Shown piece by piece: positions 58,023-64,000 of a stretch of 64,000 nucleotides of DNA. The DNA comes from Heterotrichella gracilis. Lineage: Eukaryota > Sar > Xanthophyceae > Tribonematales > Xanthonemataceae. Where the stretch lies: NCBI GenBank assembly GCA_032358255.1, contig JAULBX010005553.1, positions 124,001-188,000 of the forward strand. Reading direction: 5' to 3'. Positions within the stretch are counted from its first letter, which is position 1. Every line of letters begins with the position of its first letter. The position numbers and the translations under genes are program-made. The notes beneath the pieces were generated by a model. The model searched no databases, was not told the origin of the DNA, and was given only the letters and a program-made list of their open reading frames with translations.

Positions 58023-61000
58023 CTACTGCGCCTTGGTGCGAGATGGCAGGGAGCTGAGCATGGCCGACATGTCGATGTCAAAGTGTGCGTCAGGCTCCAG
58101 GGCGCACGTGACAGCTGGCGCCGCCTCCTTCACGCTCCTGCGCTTCCCCTTCTCTAGGGACTTGCCCCCGGACTTGCTGCTGCTGCCCTTGCCGCTCTTG
58201 GCCTTCCTGCCGCTGGGAGGTAGCTTCCGGGAGGAGCTGAATGAGCTGTGGGCGCTGTCATCCCCGCTGGTGCTGCCCGACTTGCCGCCCACCAGGCGCG
58301 CAGCGATGTCGCCGCTGACGGTGGCCACCCCGCTGGACACCACGGGGCCCAGTGCCATGTCGGTGCCTAGCATCGAGGCCAGGCGCAGCCGCTCCGCGTT
58401 GAAGTTCAGCTTCACCTTGTGCTTGATGGGGTACTCGGTGGCCAGCTTGGTGGCGCGCGCGGCGATGTCCTGCAGGCACGCGATGCGCTCCCGCACCACC
58501 AGCACGCGGGCGGCGACCAGGCCGGCGTCCAGGCCCGACGCGCCCTCCAGCTGCGTGGCCTTGCGGTCATTGGTTTCCACCAGTGCGTCGATGATGTTGA
58601 GCATGGCGTCCTTGGCGTCCGCAAGCTTGGCATCCAGGGCCATCAGGTTCTCCTCGCCCCTGTCCAGGGACTTGAACACCTCCTTGGCCATTGCGGCCAG
58701 CTGGGTGCAGTGGGTGCCCTCGTCGCCGCCGCTGCGGATGGCCTCCAGCTCGGCGCGGTCCTTCACAGACTGCGAGGAGGCAGGGGGAGAGGGGAGTCAG
58801 GCATGATTATGACAGCGCGGCACAAGGGGATTACTTGTTATATTTGTTTATATTTTCCGCAATTTATTAATACAATATGGCGCTGTCCTTGCGCAGCGCA
58901 AACTGGGCACATGGCGCGATGTGGCGGGGTGCAGCAGGCGACCGGTGTAGGCAACAAGGGCGGGGTGAGCAGGCCATGCTCGCATACCCAGTCACAGGCA
59001 ACACTGTGCAGCCAGGAGAAACATGTGTGCATATGAGCAAAGCGCAGCCGGCCACCGGGTGCCAACCAGGGTTGCGAGTGCGCACCAGCATGTCCACAAA
59101 CGCCCTGCCCAGGCTGTCCTGCAGCGCGGTGGCGGCCCTGGCCTTCTCCTGCCACAGGCGCTTGAACTCCACCACGCGCGCCGCCGCCTTGTTGGCGTCC
59201 GAGAAGGCGTTCTTGTGCATGCGCTTGACAGCCGCGCACAGCCCCTGGGGGTCGCTGGTGCTGATGCGCACCCCCGACACTTCGCCCACGGGCACCTCCA
59301 GTGCCACGGTGGTGCTGTTCTCAACCACAATTGTCGCCTTGTAGGGCAAACCCAGATGGATCAGGGACTGGGTGATGGTGGGCTCGGGTGGGGGCGCGCT
59401 CATGCAGGAGAATCCCCGGGATGAGGCCTTGGGAGGGGTGGTGGTGGCGGTTTTCAGCAATGTGACCACGCCGGTGTGGAGGGAGAAGGATGCGGTGTAC
59501 TCGGTGGTGGTGGTGGCGGTGGGGGGTGTGGTAGGCTCCTCGGGTGCCTCCGCCATAGTGACCTGGCAGGGGCGCTGGGTGCGCAGCAGCGAGTTGATGT
59601 ACTGGTCATTCACCAGGTGGTTGTAGCAGTCCGAGTCGGGCTTGGCCAGCGTGTGCGCCGCCCTGCCCTCCACGTTGGGGCGCGAGGAGTCGCAGCCGGT
59701 GGCCAGCAGCGCCTTGACGATGGCACTGCGGGAGGGGGCGGGAGGGGGTAAGAAGTGAGGCAGAGGCTGGTATGCATGTGCGTAGAGGGCCATGTGCCGC
59801 GTGATCAGCCCAACATGCAATCGGTGCGATGGGCGCATAGTACCTGAGTATGGGACATGTGCATGCATTGCATTGACATGCGGCACAGTGTGAGGAGAGG
59901 TCAGGGTTCAGGGCAAGGCGCAGCAAGTGGGGTGGGGCAGGGCAGGTGGCGGCACTCACAGGTGGGAGTTGATGGCCGCCAGGTGCAGCGGCGTGTTGCC
60001 AAAGATGTCTGCTGCCTCCATGGGTGCCCCCGCCTCCAGCAGCTGGCCCATGAACACAAGCTCGCCCAGCTGGGCCGCCCAGTGGATGGGCTGCTTGCCA
60101 ATCTGCGCACAGACACAGGCGGGTCAGCATGGCGGAAGTGCAGTGGGTTCAAAATCCAAGCTGGAGCCAGCTAGGTGTGCTACGCAAGGAGCAAGGCCGG
60201 TCAAGCAGTCATACACGTGATGTACCCTAGGGTAGGGTTTTTGTGGGCCTGTTGTGGTAGGCATGGGCAGGCGGCCAAAGACAGCCACTCATGGCGCACC
60301 ATCCAGACCCTAGGCTATGGTTCCATGCAAGTGAACCTACCGTGTTGATGGCATACTCCATCAGCTGCTCATACTCCTGCTCCTCCTTGGACTCGGGCAC
60401 GCGCGACACGCCCTGGCTCATCTGCACCGCCATCTGGTGCTCCGCCCAGCTGCTGCTGCGTCGCCGCTGCAGGCCCACGCCCGAGTCGGAGTGGGACTCG
60501 GTGAGGGCCCGGGGCTTGCGCACGCTGGTCTCGGAGCGCGCCAGGTGCAGCAGCAACTCCTGTGCCAGCTGCTGGGTGGCGGGGGAGGGTGCGGCGGGTG
60601 GCTGGGGGAAGGCCAGGGTGAGGACGAGCTCCACGCCGCCCGCGTGGCGCAGGGCGACAAAGCTGTCGTGGTCCTTGCAGCTCATCACCTCAACCAGCTT
60701 GAAGGCCTGTGGAGGTAACAGGGGAAAAGGTTAAGGCATCGCACCACACGTTCACCAGCTCCTGCTGTGGGTGAGGAAATCAATCAAGGGTGTGGCCCAA
60801 CAAATAGGTGGCCAGGTGGCTAGGTTTGGAGATGGTGGTTGGAGCAGTGTTGCAAGGTGTCAGTTTGCTCAGTCCCTGCACCCTGGGCCCTCTCACCTCG
60901 CTCACGATCTGATGGGTGGGTGCCGCCTTGATCAGCGACAGAACGGTGCGCAGCGCGTCGCAAGTTGCCAGGTCAGCAAGCGCCTTGGTGCCCTCAAAGA

Positions 61001-61847
61001 TGCACTCCGCGCCCGAGAACAGCGTCTTCTGCAGCGCGTTGTTGAGCGCCACCAGCGCGCTCAGCGTGATGCTCTCCTCCAGATTGGTGGCCCGCAGCAG
61101 CCGCACCAGGGGCGATACCCCGCCCTCGCGCACAAAGGTCATGCAGGCTGACTTGGACTTGCTGCACAGGTCCTTGACGGTCTCCAGGGCTGACTGGAGG
61201 AAGGGGTTTGCAAACTCGTACTGCACGCTGTAGGGCACCGAGGAGGAGGCGGCGGCGCTGCACCAGAGGGAGGCAGGCAGGGTGAGAGGACGACAGGGGA
61301 GCGAGCGTGTGCAAACCTACTGCAGGGCTATCAGGTGCACGGAGCATTTTGTGCAGGTTGTGTTGGGACTCCCACTGGGGAGGGTATGGGAGGTGCAGCA
61401 CGGGTGCAGGACTAGCAATCCACCTGCACCTGGCCAGGACAGGGAGTGATGCAGGGCAGGCCCTGACCTGATGCAGGGCCTAGGTGTGTGTCATTGACGC
61501 GCCACCCACCTACATAAGGGTTTAGGGTTTACGGGATCGAAATTGAGGGTTTGGCGCGCCACCCACCTGGTTGTGGGCGCTGGCTTCTTGCTGAAGGGGC
61601 TGGCCTGCCTGCCTGGCCCTGCCTGCCCAGCAGCAAACTCAAGCTGCGCCTCTGCAACGATATTGAGCAGGGTCTTCATGGCACAAGGCGTGGCTGCTGG
61701 CTCGGCTGGCACGTTGAACTGGTCGGGCTTGCTGAACGCGTCCATCTTGCTGCCCACCACACCCATACTGCGGAGCCTGTCCATGGCCTCATCCTGCATT
61801 TGCTGGAAGGAACCCCGCCTGTCGACCAGGAGCAACGCTGGCTCCAT
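58023..61847 (-). CDS. Armadillo- and ankyrin-repeat protein
   Basis: Six exons on the minus strand join in phase: 61847-61567, 61257-60897, 60706-60341, 60102-59960, 59725-59086, 58769-58023, giving 845 aa from the first true ATG (MEPALLLVDRRG). The frame stays open upstream, so an earlier exon is possible. Armadillo-like helices fill about 94-300 (VSPLVRLLRATN, SALVALNNALQKTLF, VELVLTLAF). Ankyrin repeats cover about 337-410 (KQPIHWAAQLGELVFMGQLL, GNTPLHLAAINSHL, AIVKALLATG). A Thr-rich stretch, a charged helical region (HKNAFSDANKAAARVVEFKR) and a basic Ser/Lys tail (SSSRKLPPSGRKAKSGKGSS) follow. Both repeats bind proteins; the combination suggests a scaffold. The exon 5 donor was taken as ATGCTG|GTGCGC; a later in-phase donor would add nine residues. 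No known full-length homologue comes to mind. Confidence 0.75.
61516..61534 (+). repeat. GGGTTTAGGGTTTACGGG motif in intron
   Basis: Telomere-like motif 33-51 bases after the intron 1 donor of the armadillo/ankyrin gene (opposite strand). Confidence 0.8.
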
Positions 61848-63176
61848 GGCTGCTGTGGTTGGTGCGGGACCCGCACAGCAGGAACTGGGGGGAGACTGGT
61901 GCGTTTCAGAGGATGCGGAGCTCTGGCGCACAGCTGGTGCCGTGCATCGCTGTTGGGATCGACGAGGCGCTGCGATGTGATGCTATGCGAGCCTGCAAGA
62001 GAGCAAGGAACAGCGTCGGAGAATGAAGGTCCACAGCAGGGGGATGCCAGGGAAACAGCAAAGGTGCAGAGACCCAACCGTGACCAACTTGGAACTCATA
62101 AGCAAGGCAACGGTGGATTGAGACGGTGCGACGGTGCAGCAGTGAGCGCATGTCGAGGAACAAAGCGCACAAACGTTTCTGTGATGGTACAGGCTGTCAT
62201 GGCTGTGGTAAGGCCAGGGACCGCACCCGTTTTCCCAAGCTTGGCGATGGTTTCAAGCGAAAACGGAGGCGGTAGATCGACAGCCAACACGGCACAAGGG
62301 TTTTGCGAGAAGCCTGTGACGGAGTGCGCAGACTGTGCGTTTGTCCAGAAAAACCACCCACGCGGCCCACAGCCCAACAACGGTACAATGGGACCAGTCA
62401 CTAGCACGGAGGTTTCGCAAACTGCTGCAACTACTCTGGCCAGGGGGAACGCCCTTGCTGTAAACCGAAGGTGCTGTTTGCCTGCGAATATTTGGCGAAG
62501 GCTGTAGAAGCCACCCCCACACCAAAACCCCAATGGGCAGCGCAGAACGCCGTAAGGCCCGCGGTTGAGGCCGGTGGATATCAGAGCTACCCACGAGCGT
62601 GAATCGCGCAAGGACTCCCTCTTTCCCCCAAGAAACAAACGCCTCGACTGACCAGACTTTACCAGCGGTTTGGTGCAAGGTCAAGCGCTGAATCTGCGAT
62701 GTCGTCTACCAGCTTTCAGGTTGGCGGGTCACCCACCTGCTTCCAAATCTCTCCTACGCCAATGGTCCCCCAACACGCAAGGAGCTGTGGTTGCGCTGAC
62801 TTACTCTCCAAAAGCTCAAGCCACCACCGAGGTACGGGTGCGTGCCTGTGGAGTTTGTTTCACACTGGAAACTCCAACGCAGTAGGCGAAAGGAGGGCAA
62901 TCAGCACAGTGCAGGCCAATCGGCTCGGCACACAAGGCAGGTACAGAAGTCGTTGTAATGGTTCCGGCAGTAGAACTGTGACAGACATAACACCGTAGAC
63001 ACCTCGTCTGTGATGTCGTTGAGGTCTTTGTGAGTTCAAGGAACAGGAGTTTGTGGCTGTTCTGCGGAAAGGCCACTTTGCAGGTGACAAACGTGAGGAG
63101 CGGACTGACGTCGGGAAATCTTGCCGCGGTCCAGTTGTCGCATGTGTTCATCCGATGAGCTTTATCGGCGACTCGC

Positions 63177-63273
63177 TGAGCAGCCACGCTGGCCACGCCA
63201 GTAGGCTCATGACTCAACCACTGTACCTGCTCTGAGCAGCCAAGCGGCCACGCTAGTAGCTCATGCTCAATCG
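63177..63273 (+). repeat. Diverged 41-base tandem duplication
   Basis: GAGCAGCCACGCTGGCCACG... at 63177-63217 recurs at 63233-63273 as GAGCAGCCAAGCGGCCACG..., each followed by CTAGTAG/CAGTAGG-CTCATG-CTCAA. Two copies with a 15-base spacer, in the spacer upstream of the last gene. Confidence 0.75.
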
Positions 63274-63378
63274 TTCACGTGCATTGTACCGGAGTCGGAC
63301 GATGCCAAGAGGCGCTGATGTAATTCTCAGCCATAGATCCGTGGGGATCCAAACCCAAGATCCGTGGGCCCAGCGATC

Positions 63379-63400
63379 GACCGCGCGGGCAAGCGCGGTC
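63379..63400. repeat. Perfect 8-base stem hairpin
   Basis: GACCGCGC, loop GGGCAA, GCGCGGTC. Very GC-rich stem in an otherwise ordinary spacer. Function unknown; no T-run follows. Confidence 0.7.
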
Positions 63401-63877
63401 GGCGAAGCGCCTGTTCACCATGTCGCCTGAAACCAGGAATGGCCATGTCCCGGGCTAAAACTGGTGCTAAAGCACACGCCACTAGGTGGGTGAGAACTAT
63501 GAAGTGGTGTTGACATATCCTTGCACGCCTACATATGGGAGGCTTCTCAGCCTGTTGCTTTCTCACTTTGTGTCAGCCCAGTGCCCAGTGTGTGAGGGCA
63601 TGTGTGTTCAATACCAAGTCACTGGACTGGCGCTTGACTAGCTGTTGCGCTGTTGACACAGTGCCTGGACCTACCTTATCGACTGCAACCGTATGCCTTG
63701 CTTAAGTAGCTCTGCCTGTGACGCAAACACAGCCCCAGGCCCACCTGTAAAACGTTGCACTCGAGTTTACCATGACCTGTTCAGGGAATCAGGCAGCGAC
63801 CCAGTGCAACACTTCTCGTTAAAAGGGGACCGGCAAGGGCCAGATATACAAGTCAGCTGCGCCTGGCTTCATATGCC

Positions 63878-63992
63878 ATGCGAACCCAATGCCTCGCCCC
63901 CTGGCCGGAGCACTATTGGCGGGCAGTGCGACTGTTTTTGGGGACGTTCATACCGGTGCTGCTGGCATATGTGTTCATCCCGCTGCACCAAG
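63878..63992 (+). CDS. First exon of a membrane protein, cut by window end
   Basis: ATG at 63878 opens 38 codons plus one base, ending at a GTGTGT donor (63993) eight bases before the window end. It codes MRTQCLAPWPEHYWRAVRLF followed by a hydrophobic helix (LGTFIPVLLAYVFIPL), a signal anchor or first membrane span. The rest is outside the window, so no family can be named. A second ATG at 63873 is in another frame and gives a Cys-rich peptide without splice support, so I prefer 63878. Confidence 0.5.
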
Positions 63993-64000
63993 GTGTGTAA

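Larger units (their letters stand above)
61848..63877. other. Divergent intergenic region with small repeats
   Basis: 2-kb region between divergent starts; it may hold an unmapped 5' exon of the armadillo/ankyrin gene. Long open frames at 62100-62680 on both strands are antisense to each other and show no family. Small repeats at 63177-63273 and a hairpin at 63379-63400 are listed separately. Confidence 0.45.

Noticed and set aside
61551-62507. 318-codon plus-strand open frame
   Set aside because: It overlaps the first exon of the armadillo/ankyrin gene in antisense, has no start context and codes no recognisable domain.
62096-62684. Open frames of 140-180 codons on the minus strand near the armadillo/ankyrin start
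   Set aside because: No acceptor or donor links them in phase to that gene, and composition is not coding-like. An unmapped 5' exon remains possible.
1-64000. Retroelements, DNA transposons, CRISPR arrays or bacterial contamination
   Set aside because: No reverse transcriptase, integrase or transposase motif, no regular spacer array, and the bacterial-type genes contain many spliceosomal introns.

Overview
The window is nuclear DNA of a green alga, most likely a core chlorophyte of trebouxiophyte type; I infer the class but cannot prove it. Evidence: every gene but the tRNA is split by short GT-AG introns. Exons are GC-rich at third codon positions, while spacers are closer to AT/GC balance and full of TGCATGCA-type words. 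Plant-type TTTAGGG motifs occur. The gene set fits a photosynthetic eukaryote: ribosomal protein eS17, a PMCA-type calcium pump, F-box proteins, a plant root-cap-domain protein, a LEA-like protein and a secreted WSC-GH16 enzyme. There is one 10-base assembly gap (3921-3930). All exon joins below were built by eye and kept only where the splice phases agree.

Layout, left to right: 3' part of an unknown gene (1-730, -); a 14-exon gene fusing cobyrinate a,c-diamide synthase to a BtuF-like corrinoid-binding domain (1507-8502, +); a spacer with small repeats and a possible last exon of a tail-anchored protein (10640-10839, -); a membrane-anchored LEA-like protein (12708-15579, +); a 4-kb gene desert; a secreted root-cap-domain protein (19543-21554, -); a second gene-poor stretch; a PMCA calcium ATPase (24388-30104, -); an acidic protein with a weak NBR1/FW-like motif (31289-33597, +); an F-box protein (34685-36503, -); eS17 (37075-38834, +); WSC-GH16 (40828-42829, +); an NFKBIL1-like ankyrin protein (44612-47940, -); a type II membrane glycosyltransferase (48940-52805, +); tRNA-Leu(UAG) (53000-53079, -); an F-box/LRR protein with a duplicated exon segment (53805-56361, -); an armadillo/ankyrin protein (58023-61847, -); and the first exon of a membrane protein cut by the window end (63878-63992, +).

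Neighbours mostly alternate in strand, giving divergent pairs that may share promoter regions (739-1506, 30105-31288, 36504-37074, 47941-48939, 61848-63877) and convergent pairs. I see no operon-like logic and no recognisable mobile-element coding region.

The best candidate for an undescribed system is the cobyrinate amidase/BtuF fusion. Algae are not known to make cobalamin de novo, but they take up, bind and remodel corrinoids. A spliced protein joining an intact tetrapyrrole side-chain amidase to a corrinoid-binding module suggests a dedicated eukaryotic corrinoid (or other tetrapyrrole) handling enzyme.
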